A stretch of DNA of 64,000 nt from Marinobacter denitrificans. Its GTDB lineage: Bacteria; Pseudomonadota; Gammaproteobacteria; Pseudomonadales; Oleiphilaceae. The stretch's first letter is position 1; every line of letters begins with the position of its first letter. Of this stretch, positions 43,840 to 53,237 are shown in pieces. The position numbers and the translations under genes were made by a program. Location of the stretch: NCBI RefSeq assembly GCF_008795955.1, contig NZ_VMHN01000001.1, positions 930,001-994,000 of the forward strand, given 5' to 3'. A model generated the notes under the pieces. It worked only from the letters and a program-made list of their open reading frames with translations. It was not told the DNA's origin and did no database searches.

Positions 43840-44409
43840 ATGGAACAGCTTCTGGACCAGATCCGTGAGTCGACGACGGGAGCTGACCAGGTGACGGTGC
43901 GCGACATCCTCAATGGTGTGGGAGAACGCTCATTCGGGCCGGTCGTGTTGTTTGCAGGGCTGATTACCATCGCACCCTTGATCGGGGATATTCCGGGTGT
44001 TCCGACAATTCTGGGCCTGGTGGTTTTGCTGACACTCGGGCAACTGCTGTTCCAGAGGAATTCCATCTGGCTGCCATCCTGGATAGCGCGGCGCTCGGTT
44101 CCACAGGACAAACTACTGAAAGGGCTGGACTGGCTGCAAAAGCCGGCACGGTTTCTCGACAGGTGGACCGGCCCACGGCTGGTTTTTCTCGTTGACGGGC
44201 CGGGGCTCTATGTCATGGCGATCATTTGCATGGCCGTAGCCATGGGCATGCCCCTGATGGAGGTGGTGCCCTTCAGTGCCAATGGCGCTGGCGCAGCGCT
44301 CATAGCGTTCGGTCTGGCTATTGTGGCACGGGACGGAGTGCTGGCTATTCTGGCGACATCATTCACGCTGGTGACCGGTTGGGTCGTGGTCACCAGCCTC
44401 GCGGCTTAG
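43840..44409 (+). CDS. ExoD-family membrane protein
   Basis: About 189 residues from ATG 43840. The ExoD family (DUF) has the signature LNGVGERSFGPVVLFAGLITI followed by several membrane helices. ExoD affects exopolysaccharide production in Rhizobium; the biochemical role is unknown. A TATAAT at 43770-43775 would make the upstream in-frame start at 43720 impossible. ATG 43810 remains an alternative start; neither has a strong ribosome site. Confidence 0.82.
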   Translation: MEQLLDQIRESTTGADQVTVRDILNGVGERSFGPVVLFAGLITIAPLIGDIPGVPTILGLVVLLTLGQLLFQRNSIWLPSWIARRSVPQDKLLKGLDWLQKPARFLDRWTGPRLVFLVDGPGLYVMAIICMAVAMGMPLMEVVPFSANGAGAALIAFGLAIVARDGVLAILATSFTLVTGWVVVTSLAA

Positions 44410-44417
44410 CCCGCCGA

Positions 44418-45290
44418 CTATTGGGCGCTGTCTTTCAGGTCTTCAAAAAACCTGTTGGTGCGCCCACTGATTTCATCCAGTTTGGCAGACCACGTTTGCT
44501 GGTAGCTGTTGAAGGACTCGTCACTCAACTGCGAAAAACGTGCGCCGGCCTCGGCCAGTGCCCGGGAGCTGTCGGCGAAAGCGTCAAAATCCGGTTCGTC
44601 GAGTCTGTTGCTGCTCTGGTTGAGGTCTGCAGCGGTTTGCTGCAAGGCACTCCGATCGCGGGCGGGGGCCTGTTGGTTCTCTTCCAGGGCTTCTTCGACG
44701 GACTTTTCAAGCTCTTCCATAAACTCCTGCAAGGCACGGCCATAGCTTTCGATGACCTGTTCGGCCTTGCGGCTTGCTTCGTCCGAGTAGGCGCGGAATT
44801 CGCGGGCCATTGCGTCCATCTGGAGGGTCAGGTCGTCAGAGGACTGGCTGAAGGTCGCCGACAGACGCTCACCCAGCCTGTTGATCTCACCCATCAGGCC
44901 ATCCAGCGGTGACGGGTTCATGATGGCCTTTCCGGTACGATCATAATCGACCAGCCATTCACCGTTCTGTTGCACAAGATAGGTCATCACTTCCAGGCGC
45001 TCACCAGAAGCACCGTTCTCGGACGGAAGGCGGGTAACAATGGAGGCTTCGCGCTCTTCGATAATAACCCGTCCGAAGTCCGGCACGGTTTCAAACCAGT
45101 CGCGGCCATAACGGTCGAAGGCAGAGGGGTCGGCAAGCGTGGACAGATCGACGACGGCATCGGCGTCGTCTTCGGCCATGGCCTGCCAGAACTCCGCGGC
45201 CACTTCCTGGGGTGTTTCCGGTTTACTGCACCCGGCGGCAATAGCCATCACCAGCGACAGTAACGCCACCTTCAACCACGCGTAAGTCAT
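44418..45290 (-). CDS. Lipoprotein of unknown function with coiled coil
   Basis: 290 residues. The signal peptide ends in IAAGC (Cys21). Residues 25-130 resemble the DUF4878/NTF2-like lipoprotein fold (PQEVAAEFWQAMAEDDADAV, then YLVQQNGEWLVDYD). Residues 150-280 are predicted as long amphipathic helices. No known function. It begins 51 bp after the ThDP enzyme gene on the same strand and may be read through from that operon. Confidence 0.75.
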   Translation of the reverse strand: MTYAWLKVALLSLVMAIAAGCSKPETPQEVAAEFWQAMAEDDADAVVDLSTLADPSAFDRYGRDWFETVPDFGRVIIEEREASIVTRLPSENGASGERLEVMTYLVQQNGEWLVDYDRTGKAIMNPSPLDGLMGEINRLGERLSATFSQSSDDLTLQMDAMAREFRAYSDEASRKAEQVIESYGRALQEFMEELEKSVEEALEENQQAPARDRSALQQTAADLNQSSNRLDEPDFDAFADSSRALAEAGARFSQLSDESFNSYQQTWSAKLDEISGRTNRFFEDLKDSAQ

Positions 45291-45340
45291 CCAATCGCCC
45301 TCAACCTGATGTCAGTTCAGAGCGAATAATACTACATCGG

Positions 45341-47011
45341 CTACAGGTTGCAGGTCAGTTTTACCAATTCTTCATCAAACACGCGGCGGTTTTCACTGTA
45401 GTCCACAGGCACATTGATCAGGTGCACGCCGCCTGCAGCAAGGGCCTTCTTCAAGGTGGGCTGCAGGTCTTCGGTGCGCGCGATGTTATGGCCAGCGGCG
45501 CCATAGGCATCGGCGTACTTCACGAAATCCGGATTGTTGTAATCCAGCCCGAAATTCGCGAAGCCTTCCTGGGACTGTTTCCACTTGATCATGCCGTAGG
45601 CATTGTCGTTGATGATCAGTATGACCAGGTTGAGTTTCAGCCGCACGGCGGTTTCCAGTTCCTGGCTATTCATCATGAAACCGCCGTCGCCGCACACCGC
45701 CATGACTTTCAGGTGCGGGTACAGCATGGCAGCCATCATGGCACTGGGCAGACCGGCCCCCATGGAGGCCAGGGCGTTATCCAGCAACACGGTGTTGTTG
45801 TCGTATGCCGGATAATTGCGGGCAAACCAGAGTTTGTACATACCGTTGTCCAGCGCAATGATGCCATCCTCCGGCATGACCTGGCGTACGTCGTGAACAA
45901 TGCGCTGGGGGATGACAGGGAAGCGGCTGTCATCAATTTTTTTCGCCAGATGGCTGTCCACAGAGGCTTTTACTTCCATAAACCGGCTGAAATCATGGGA
46001 CGAGCATTGGCCGCATTGCTCCGCGAGGTATTCGACGCTGTTGGCGATATCCCCCACTACTTCGTGCTGCGGGAAGTAGACCGGGTCTACATCGGCCCCG
46101 CTGAAGTTCACGTGGATAACCTGCTTGCCGCCCGGCTGCATGAAGAAGGGCGGCTTCTCGACGACGTCATGCCCCACATTGATCACCAGGTCGGCGTGGT
46201 CGATGGCACAGTGCACGAAGTCGCCGGCAGAGAGCGCAGCGTTGCCCAGATAGCGGGGATGACGCTCGTCCACCACGCCCTTGCCCATCTGGGTGGTGAA
46301 AAACGGAATACCGGTGACATTCACCAGATGGATCAGTGCCTGGGACACCCGTTTCCGGTTAGCGCCGGCACCTATCATGATCAGGGGGTGCCTGGATTTT
46401 CTGATCATGTCGCAGGCGGTATCCAGGCTCTTGGTACTGGCCGACGGCCGGCGAGCGTCACTGGGCTCGAAGATATGGGTATCGGCGTCCGCCATTTCCG
46501 AGGCGATGTCCTCCGGCAGTTCCAGGTGAACTGCACCCGGGCGCTCTTCAGAAGCCAGGCGGAAGGCTTCCCGTACTTTCGCGGGAATGGTGTTGGCGTT
46601 GCTGATCTGGCGGGTGTATTTGGTGAGGGGACGCATGAGGTCCACCACATCCAGAATCTGGAATAACCCCTGTTTGGATGACTTGATGGGCTTCTGCCCG
46701 GAAATCATCATCATGGGCATACCGCCAAGCTGGGCGTAGGCAGCCGCCGTTACCAGGTTGGTGGCGCCGGGGCCGAGGGTCGACAGGCAAACACCCACCC
46801 GTCCGGTCAGCCGCCCATAGGTGGCGGCCATAAAACCGGCTGCCTGTTCGTGGCGGTTGAGTATCAGCTCAATGCTGGATTCGCGCAGGGCCTCCAGAAG
46901 GTCCAGGTTTTCCTCCCCCGGTACCGCGAAGATATAGCGAACACCTTCGTTTTCCAGGGCATGAACAAACAACTCTGCACCGTTGCGGCGGTTATCGGCC
47001 TGTGCGGTCAT
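45341..47011 (-). CDS. Acetolactate-synthase-like ThDP enzyme
   Basis: 556 residues from ATG 47011, which has AGGAGAGAGG directly upstream; the frame also offers 47047. The catalytic Glu lies in NRHEQAAGFMAATYGRLTGR, and the ThDP-binding motif is GDGGFMMNSQELETAVRLKL with NDNAYG. The FAD-binding RFDDR of anabolic AHAS is absent (INVGHDVVEKPPFF instead), as in catabolic AlsS/BudB. No alsD decarboxylase or ilvN regulatory subunit lies nearby. It follows the 674-residue unknown gene with a few bp overlap of frames, so it belongs to that operon and its real donor and acceptor may differ from pyruvate. Confidence 0.85.
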   Translation of the reverse strand: MTAQADNRRNGAELFVHALENEGVRYIFAVPGEENLDLLEALRESSIELILNRHEQAAGFMAATYGRLTGRVGVCLSTLGPGATNLVTAAAYAQLGGMPMMMISGQKPIKSSKQGLFQILDVVDLMRPLTKYTRQISNANTIPAKVREAFRLASEERPGAVHLELPEDIASEMADADTHIFEPSDARRPSASTKSLDTACDMIRKSRHPLIMIGAGANRKRVSQALIHLVNVTGIPFFTTQMGKGVVDERHPRYLGNAALSAGDFVHCAIDHADLVINVGHDVVEKPPFFMQPGGKQVIHVNFSGADVDPVYFPQHEVVGDIANSVEYLAEQCGQCSSHDFSRFMEVKASVDSHLAKKIDDSRFPVIPQRIVHDVRQVMPEDGIIALDNGMYKLWFARNYPAYDNNTVLLDNALASMGAGLPSAMMAAMLYPHLKVMAVCGDGGFMMNSQELETAVRLKLNLVILIINDNAYGMIKWKQSQEGFANFGLDYNNPDFVKYADAYGAAGHNIARTEDLQPTLKKALAAGGVHLINVPVDYSENRRVFDEELVKLTCNL

Positions 47012-47043
47012 CCTCTCTCCTGTTCTGGATAGTGAGTCTGGAG

Positions 47044-49068
47044 TCACGCTCCCCGCAGCGGTTCAGCCTGGAGCGCGTCAGCCGGGAGCCTGTCACGGCC
47101 CCAGCTGCGGTGCACGCGGCCGATCACCCGTTCCAGCTCATCCTCGCCAACCTCTGCAGGCTCTCCCCGCTCAAGAGGGTCGAAGTGGAAAATGTACAGC
47201 CGTGATGCGAACTGTTCAAAAGGCAGGGAGGCCTCACCAAACCGCTCGCCTTTGCCCGCCGTGCTGACCACCACCTCGTCACCCCAGTTCTGCCCACTGT
47301 CGTTATTCGGGTTGAAGAAATACACCCGCATAATGTCGTCCGGGTCCAGGGTGACACGGAGTATGGTAATTGCGTGCCAGCCGATAAACCTGGCTGCACT
47401 GTCAGTAACTGCTACGCCAGCAGGCTGCGGGTGGATCAATGGCTGGTTGCCGTTGTAGTACGGGTGGTAGCTGGCGTAGAAATACCGCAGGAAGGTTTCC
47501 AGGTCCTCCAGTTGCCCCGTTGCCACGTCCACATTGATTCGAAACCCCCGCCCGGCCGACCAGCCATGGAATTCGGGGTTTACCCACTGGTGAGGGTCGC
47601 CCTGCCGGCCGATGCACATGCGGCCCATTTCCGCATAGATCCTGTCCAGATGTGGCACTACAACCAGCGATACCGGGTCCAGATCCAGTGTTACTTCCGA
47701 GGCAACGCCACCCTTGCTGGCTGCCGAGGAGACCGGCTGCCCCTCGAAGTGCATCATGATCTCGTTGTCCCGCGCGGCCCAGGCGACCATCTGCAGCAGG
47801 TAGTCCGGATCGTTGTAGGCCCACATGGACAAGGCACGGGCAGACTGACACGTCGGGTTATTGCCCTGCCCCACCCCAAGGGGCTGGCCCAGCATGTTCA
47901 GCACACCCTGTATCAGCCAGGCCTTGGGCTGGGGCTGGTATCCGTAGGCCAGCTGGATGCGGTCACGCGCCTCCGGACATATGGACAGGCGCGCCTGCCG
48001 CCAGAGCGCGGGGGCCAATGGCGGCTGGTAGAGAATGCCCCGTTCCAGCATCAGTGCCAGACCATAAAGGCCCTGCGCCGTTTCCGGATACACGCCTTCG
48101 CTGACCAGTTCGTTCACCAGGTCCTTGTAGCACAACAGACAGTCGCGGCCGGTACTGGACAGGCCCAGCGCTTCTGTCAGCATGGAATCCTGTTTTTCCA
48201 GAATGTAGCGCACAAATGCAGCGTGATAGGGCGACACCAGGCCGGTGTCATGCATGGAGCGGGCAAATCCGGTGGCCTCACTCTGCAGGGCACCCGAATC
48301 CATGGATTGCAGGCGCTCCTCGTAAACCGGGATACCCGGGTCTTCCCGGCAAGCCTGGGTTGGCCCATAAAGGCTTGAAATCAGGCGCTCTGCACCCTGG
48401 CCGGCGCCACCCAGGTCGACATTGGGGTCCACCCGGCACAGTGCAATCTGGGTAATCATCTGCCGCACACTGGTCACCTGGATGGGCCGTTGTTGCAGTA
48501 TTCGCCAGATCTCCTCGATGAGCCGGTCGATCACATGCTCATAGCCGATCTGCTCGGCAACATGCTGCACGACCGCGCGACTGATCAGTGCAAGCTTGCC
48601 CTGCTCCCGCTCAGCCTCACCGGACTCACCAAACAGCATATTCAGGTTGATCGCCAGCACCTGGGTCAGGTAGTGGTGCGCCTGCTCTGCCGATACCGAC
48701 TCATGCAGATAATCGCCATGAGCCACCGCCAGCAACCTCAGTTCACTGAGGGCTTCGATGATAACCGTATCGGCATGGGGGCTTTGCAGGGAGTAGGTTG
48801 TCAGCGAGGGCAAAAGAATGGAGGGGTCTGCCCAGTCGGTGCCCCAGAAAACGCCGGCTTTTTCAATTCGCTCGGCGCGCTCCTGGACCGCAAGGCAGCC
48901 CCCGGGCTGAAGCAGCACCCGGCGAACGATATCGAACAGCCGGGGCAGCTTGCCCGCCTTCGCGAAGCTACGGCTCTCCTCGAGAGCCGTGATTGCATCA
49001 TCCAGTCGCTGCACCAGCTTATCGAAATTGACGACAGGTGCCGGATTTCCAGCGTCGGAGTTGCTCAA
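47044..49068 (-). CDS. Unknown protein with papain-like Cys-His-Asn arrangement
   Basis: 674 residues, no family recognised with confidence. The N-terminal 390 residues are mostly helical. The C-terminal part contains NNPTCQSARALSMWA (Cys407), FIGWHAITILRV (His565) and VYFFNPNND (Asn586 to Asp590). This order and these local motifs resemble papain-fold cysteine peptidases and transglutaminases (YopT/C58-like His...FDPN). No signal peptide or membrane segment, so cytoplasmic. The start is TTG with GAGGAAG upstream. It lies between an ATP-grasp ligase and a ThDP enzyme. A catalytic role in amide or thioester chemistry is inference. Confidence 0.75.
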   Translation of the reverse strand: MSNSDAGNPAPVVNFDKLVQRLDDAITALEESRSFAKAGKLPRLFDIVRRVLLQPGGCLAVQERAERIEKAGVFWGTDWADPSILLPSLTTYSLQSPHADTVIIEALSELRLLAVAHGDYLHESVSAEQAHHYLTQVLAINLNMLFGESGEAEREQGKLALISRAVVQHVAEQIGYEHVIDRLIEEIWRILQQRPIQVTSVRQMITQIALCRVDPNVDLGGAGQGAERLISSLYGPTQACREDPGIPVYEERLQSMDSGALQSEATGFARSMHDTGLVSPYHAAFVRYILEKQDSMLTEALGLSSTGRDCLLCYKDLVNELVSEGVYPETAQGLYGLALMLERGILYQPPLAPALWRQARLSICPEARDRIQLAYGYQPQPKAWLIQGVLNMLGQPLGVGQGNNPTCQSARALSMWAYNDPDYLLQMVAWAARDNEIMMHFEGQPVSSAASKGGVASEVTLDLDPVSLVVVPHLDRIYAEMGRMCIGRQGDPHQWVNPEFHGWSAGRGFRINVDVATGQLEDLETFLRYFYASYHPYYNGNQPLIHPQPAGVAVTDSAARFIGWHAITILRVTLDPDDIMRVYFFNPNNDSGQNWGDEVVVSTAGKGERFGEASLPFEQFASRLYIFHFDPLERGEPAEVGEDELERVIGRVHRSWGRDRLPADALQAEPLRGA

Positions 49069-49121
49069 ACTGTCTTCCTCAGAGTCTGGACCAGACCCGT
49101 TGTTGTTAATTCCTTGTGGAA

Positions 49122-50354
49122 TTATACATAGAAATCCAGTTCTTCCTGATGTTTCAGCAAATCTCTCATCACATAGGGGTCTTCACCAAAGAAGTAAATC
49201 AGGCCCCAGTGTGTACCAAACGCGGTACGCTTGGTGACGGTTTCTTCCATCGGCGGTGTCAGTTCGTGAGACTCGAAATACTCGTGGTTCTCGGTCTCTT
49301 CCGGCATTTCCAGCTTACTGACAACACGGCGACGCGGATAGACGCCGAAACAGCCGGCATAGCCCGAGGCATCCACCACCTCTTTCGGGAAGAAGGCTTT
49401 CACTTCCTCGTCGGTGGTTTTCGGGTCAAAGGTCATGATCAATGCCTGGTAGGCATTGAAGCCATAGGCGCGCTCAAGCAGCTCGAATACTTTGAAACCC
49501 GGCGGCCGATACGCGACCTCACCAAAGTACATGGTGCTGTCGCTGGTCACGAAGTACTCCGGGTGAATAAACCCGAATTCGATGTCGAACGTCTTGATCA
49601 GTTTTTCGATCTCACGGGTAATCTGTTCACGATACTTCTCCAGATCCGGAGTAGCCGGTACAAATACAGAATAACCCAGAGTGACGTACTCGGAGATGTT
49701 CAGAAAGGCGACCTTGCCCTTGTGAATCCAGGCCTCAACCGCGAATTCCCACCCGTCCAGGTGCGACTCCATCAACACCGGGAACTCTTCGTCGGGGATG
49801 GTATCCACCTCATCAGGTGTGCGGATAACCCGGTGGCCCAGGCAACCGGCCTTGTCGAACGCCTTCAGGTGAATCGGGTCGTTGGGGTCACCGTCGAGTT
49901 TCAGCAGCGTCTGGTTTACGCGCTTTAGGAAGCGGATAACGTCTTCCCGATCATGGGCTTCCTCGAAAATACCCACCCGGATTCCGCCCAACTGGGCGCG
50001 GCGCTTCATCAACGCTTTGTCCCGCAGCAACAGGGACTGGCCAAACAGTTTGGGTTGGTCCATCAGTACCGAGTTGATGGCACCGGCCCATTCCACGGTT
50101 TCCTCGAATAGCGGGATCGCCACGTTCACGCCCATCTCTTTGAGTGTCTGGGCTATTTCAACAGAACGATCGTTCAGGCGCTCGAAATTCCATGGAATAT
50201 AGGGAATGTCGTGTTCTTTGCAGTAGGCCTCGGCCCAATCGGGGGCGACGACGACATAACGGCGGTCAAACTTGTCCGCGGCTTCTATCGCGTTCAGGCT
50301 CCAGCCCAGGAGTGCAACATAACCTTTATTCGGATCGAACTTGTGCTCGCTCAT
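49122..50354 (-). CDS. ATP-grasp carboxylate ligase of unknown substrate
   Basis: 410 residues. ATP-grasp features are an N-terminal nucleotide-fold-like domain (GYVALLGWSLNAIEAADKF), a central lid (VLMESHLDGWEFAVEAWIHK) and the metal-binding strand MYFGEVAYRPPGFKVFELL, equivalent to the ExNxRxxG region of carboxylate-amine ligases. It should activate a carboxylate as acyl phosphate and join it to an amine or thiol. AAAGGAG precedes the ATG. First gene of a minus-strand operon with the 674-residue protein (53 bp gap) and the ThDP enzyme. Confidence 0.85.
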   Translation of the reverse strand: MSEHKFDPNKGYVALLGWSLNAIEAADKFDRRYVVVAPDWAEAYCKEHDIPYIPWNFERLNDRSVEIAQTLKEMGVNVAIPLFEETVEWAGAINSVLMDQPKLFGQSLLLRDKALMKRRAQLGGIRVGIFEEAHDREDVIRFLKRVNQTLLKLDGDPNDPIHLKAFDKAGCLGHRVIRTPDEVDTIPDEEFPVLMESHLDGWEFAVEAWIHKGKVAFLNISEYVTLGYSVFVPATPDLEKYREQITREIEKLIKTFDIEFGFIHPEYFVTSDSTMYFGEVAYRPPGFKVFELLERAYGFNAYQALIMTFDPKTTDEEVKAFFPKEVVDASGYAGCFGVYPRRRVVSKLEMPEETENHEYFESHELTPPMEETVTKRTAFGTHWGLIYFFGEDPYVMRDLLKHQEELDFYV

Positions 50355-50430
50355 ATGCCTTCTCCTTTGGGTGTGTATTTATAACGTAACGATTTAGTTA
50401 CAAATCGCAACCGAATCGCCCCCCTGAAAC

Positions 50431-50483
50431 GCAAAAAGCGCTGACCGTACGGGCGGTTAAGCCAGTGCTGCCAGCGCTTCTGA
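50431..50483 (-). terminator. Intrinsic terminator of mqo
   Basis: The stem AAGCGCTG / CAGCGCTT with an inner GC-rich loop is followed by TTTTTGCG on the minus strand. It separates mqo from the ATP-grasp operon. Confidence 0.65.
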
Positions 50484-50506
50484 GTTTTTTAGATCGTTTG
50501 GTAATA

Positions 50507-51988
50507 TCACCCCAATTTCAGGGTTGAAAGGGTCCGCTCCCTCACTTTGTTGAGTAATTGCTCATCATCTACCAGCGACTGACCGTACGAAGGCACCAGG
50601 ACTTTCATGCGCTCCTGCCATTCGGCTGTTTTCATTCGCTCCGGAAAACAACGTTCGATCACATCGATCATGGCATGGGCTGCCGTTGAAGCTCCGGGAG
50701 AAGCACCCAACAGGGCTGCCAGGCTGCCATCTTTCGCCGCGACAATCTCGGTGCCAAATTCCAGCTTACCGCCACCATCCGGAGACTTCTTGATGATCTG
50801 CACCCTCTGGCCGGCATCCTGCAAACGCCAGTCGTCTTCCTCTGCGTCCGGAAAATAGTTGCGCAGTGATGCCACGCGGTCACTGTGAGACTGAAATACT
50901 TCTCCTATGAGGTAGCGGGTCAGGTCCATGTTGGTCCGGCTCACAGACAGCATGGGAAACAGGTTGGTGGAGCTGACCGAACCGAACAGGTCAAACACCG
51001 AGCCCTGCTTCAGAAAACGCGTGGTGAAACCCGCGAAGGGGCCAAACAGCAAGGCCGGCTCACCATTGATGATGCGTGTATCCAGGTGCGGCACGGACAT
51101 CGGCGGAGCGCCGATCGGCGCCTTTCCGTAAACCTTGGAGTGGTGTTGTTCAACGATTTCCGGCTTTTGACATACCAGCCACTGGCCACTGACCGGGAAT
51201 CCGCCATAACCTTTGGATTCATCAATGTTGGACTTCTGCAGCATCGGCAATGCGCCACCACCAGCCCCCAGAAAGACAAACCCCGCCTCCAGCTTGGTCA
51301 GTTCACCGGTTTTCTGGTTCTTCACCCGCACCTTCCAGCGTCCGTTGTCCCGCTTGGCAAGGAAATGTACCGGGCTACTGAGCATCAGTTCGAAATTCGG
51401 CGTGCTCTGCAGGTGCTCCACCATGCTGCGGGTCAGGGAGCCGAAATCCACGTCCGAACCGTGGTTGATTCTGGTTGCGGCCACCTTCTGCATCGGATCA
51501 CGGTTGTTCACTACCAATGGCATCCACTCTTCCAGATCCCGCGGGGATTCGGTGTATTCCATTTCACGGAACAGGTGGTGGGCACTGAGCTTTTCGTAAC
51601 GACGCCTGAGAAATTTCACCCCGTCTTCGCCCCAGACAAAACTCTGGTGGGGTGTACGGTTGATGAAGGTTTTGGGCTCCGGCACTATGCCCTGCTCAAC
51701 CATGTACGACCAGAACTGCAGCGAGACTTCGAACGACGCATTGATTTTCAGGGCGCGGTCGATCGTGACGTCGCCCTCTTCGGTTTCCGGCGTATAATTG
51801 AGTTCACAGTAGCCGGCGTGCCCGGTACCTGCGTTGTTCCATCCGTCGGTGCTTTCATGGGCCACGTGATCAAGACGCTCCACCATGACGATGTCCAGGG
51901 AAGGATCAAGCTGCCTGAGCATCATGCCGAGGGTAGCGCTCATGACGCCACCGCCGACCAGCACTACATCTGCCTGTCTAACGGCCAT
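50507..51988 (-). CDS. mqo: Malate:quinone oxidoreductase
   Basis: 493 residues, FAD enzyme on the membrane inner face. It oxidises malate to oxaloacetate and passes electrons to quinone. The FAD motif VVLVGGGVMSATLG and the family blocks ESTDGWNNAGTGHAGYCELN and LGASPGASTAAHAMID are intact. It complements the fumarase gene 7 kb away in the citric acid cycle. Confidence 0.97.
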   Translation of the reverse strand: MAVRQADVVLVGGGVMSATLGMMLRQLDPSLDIVMVERLDHVAHESTDGWNNAGTGHAGYCELNYTPETEEGDVTIDRALKINASFEVSLQFWSYMVEQGIVPEPKTFINRTPHQSFVWGEDGVKFLRRRYEKLSAHHLFREMEYTESPRDLEEWMPLVVNNRDPMQKVAATRINHGSDVDFGSLTRSMVEHLQSTPNFELMLSSPVHFLAKRDNGRWKVRVKNQKTGELTKLEAGFVFLGAGGGALPMLQKSNIDESKGYGGFPVSGQWLVCQKPEIVEQHHSKVYGKAPIGAPPMSVPHLDTRIINGEPALLFGPFAGFTTRFLKQGSVFDLFGSVSSTNLFPMLSVSRTNMDLTRYLIGEVFQSHSDRVASLRNYFPDAEEDDWRLQDAGQRVQIIKKSPDGGGKLEFGTEIVAAKDGSLAALLGASPGASTAAHAMIDVIERCFPERMKTAEWQERMKVLVPSYGQSLVDDEQLLNKVRERTLSTLKLG

Positions 51989-52223
51989 TGGTTATCACCC
52001 TAGCTAGTTTAAAAGCCTGTAGCCCATCCACGATCAGCAGAAGAACTTTCTGAATTTGTGGCGCGATTATCCCGTTTTTTCAACGGATAATAAATTGCGA
52101 TTATCAATCGCAGGCCAAACGTATAAAATGCGCGCGCCCGGCGCCCATTCTTACGCCTGAGGTTGACGATATCACCGCCACTTTAGTCTCATACCGGGCG
52201 GCTTTCATTATCAGGACTACTTT

Positions 52224-53195
52224 ATGTTACTGGCATTTGCAGCAATCATTGCTGGTCTGGTTCTTCTTGTGTGGAGTGCTGACCGGTTTATTGAAGGTGC
52301 GGCAGCAACCGCCAAACACCTTGGCATGCCATCTTTACTGATAGGCATGGTGATCATTGGCTTTGGCACCTCGGCGCCAGAGCTGGCGGTGTCTGCCATG
52401 GCTGCTCTGGATGGCAACCCGGGGCTGGCTCTGGGTAACGCCTATGGCTCGAATATCACCAATATTGCCGTAATCGTGGGCCTTACCGCCGTCATCGCGC
52501 CCATCGCCGTGCATTCACAGGTCATACGGAAAGAACTGCCGCTGCTGCTGATACTGACCCTTATCGCCGGCTACCAGTTGATCGATGGCGAACTGACCCG
52601 GCTTGATGGCTGGGTGCTTCTGGGGGTGTTTGCCATCGTAATGGGCTGGTCCATCTACCAGGGCATCCGGGGTAAAGGGGACTCGTTGACAGGCGAGACC
52701 GAGGCAGAGCTTGTCGCCCACCCGATGCCGCTGAAAATTGCACTGATCTGGCTGGCAGTTGGTCTGGTACTGCTACTGGTGAGCTCACGTATGTTGGTAT
52801 GGGGAGCGGTATACATCGCCCAGAGCCTCGGCGTCAGCGACCTGATCATTGGCCTGACGATTGTCGCCATTGGCACCTCACTTCCGGAACTGGCGTCGGC
52901 TCTGGCTGCGGTAAAGAAAAACGAGCATGACCTGATACTCGGCAACATTGTCGGGTCGGGTATTTTCAACACCCTGGCTGTGGTCGGACTGGCTGCGAGC
53001 ATCGAGCCGCTGACTGTGGACATGGAAGTGCTGTACCGCGACTGGACCCTGATGACAGCCCTCACCATCGGCCTTCTGGTGATGAGTTTTGGCTTTGCTG
53101 GTAAATCCAGGCTCATCACTCGGCCCGAAGGCCTAATACTTCTGCTGGTGTACGTTGGCTACGCCAGTTATCTGGTGTCTACCGTAATTCGCTGA
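52224..53195 (+). CDS. Calcium/sodium antiporter (YrbG family)
   Basis: 323 residues with about ten membrane helices in two inverted halves. Each half carries an alpha-repeat: GFGTSAPELAVSA and AIGTSLPELASAL. The gene is divergent from mqo. It probably exports Ca2+ in exchange for Na+ or H+, as for CaCA family proteins. Confidence 0.93.
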   Translation: MLLAFAAIIAGLVLLVWSADRFIEGAAATAKHLGMPSLLIGMVIIGFGTSAPELAVSAMAALDGNPGLALGNAYGSNITNIAVIVGLTAVIAPIAVHSQVIRKELPLLLILTLIAGYQLIDGELTRLDGWVLLGVFAIVMGWSIYQGIRGKGDSLTGETEAELVAHPMPLKIALIWLAVGLVLLLVSSRMLVWGAVYIAQSLGVSDLIIGLTIVAIGTSLPELASALAAVKKNEHDLILGNIVGSGIFNTLAVVGLAASIEPLTVDMEVLYRDWTLMTALTIGLLVMSFGFAGKSRLITRPEGLILLLVYVGYASYLVSTVIR

Positions 53196-53237
53196 GCCAC
53201 GGCAAACCAGAACCGATCTGGTTTGCCCGCCAGCACG

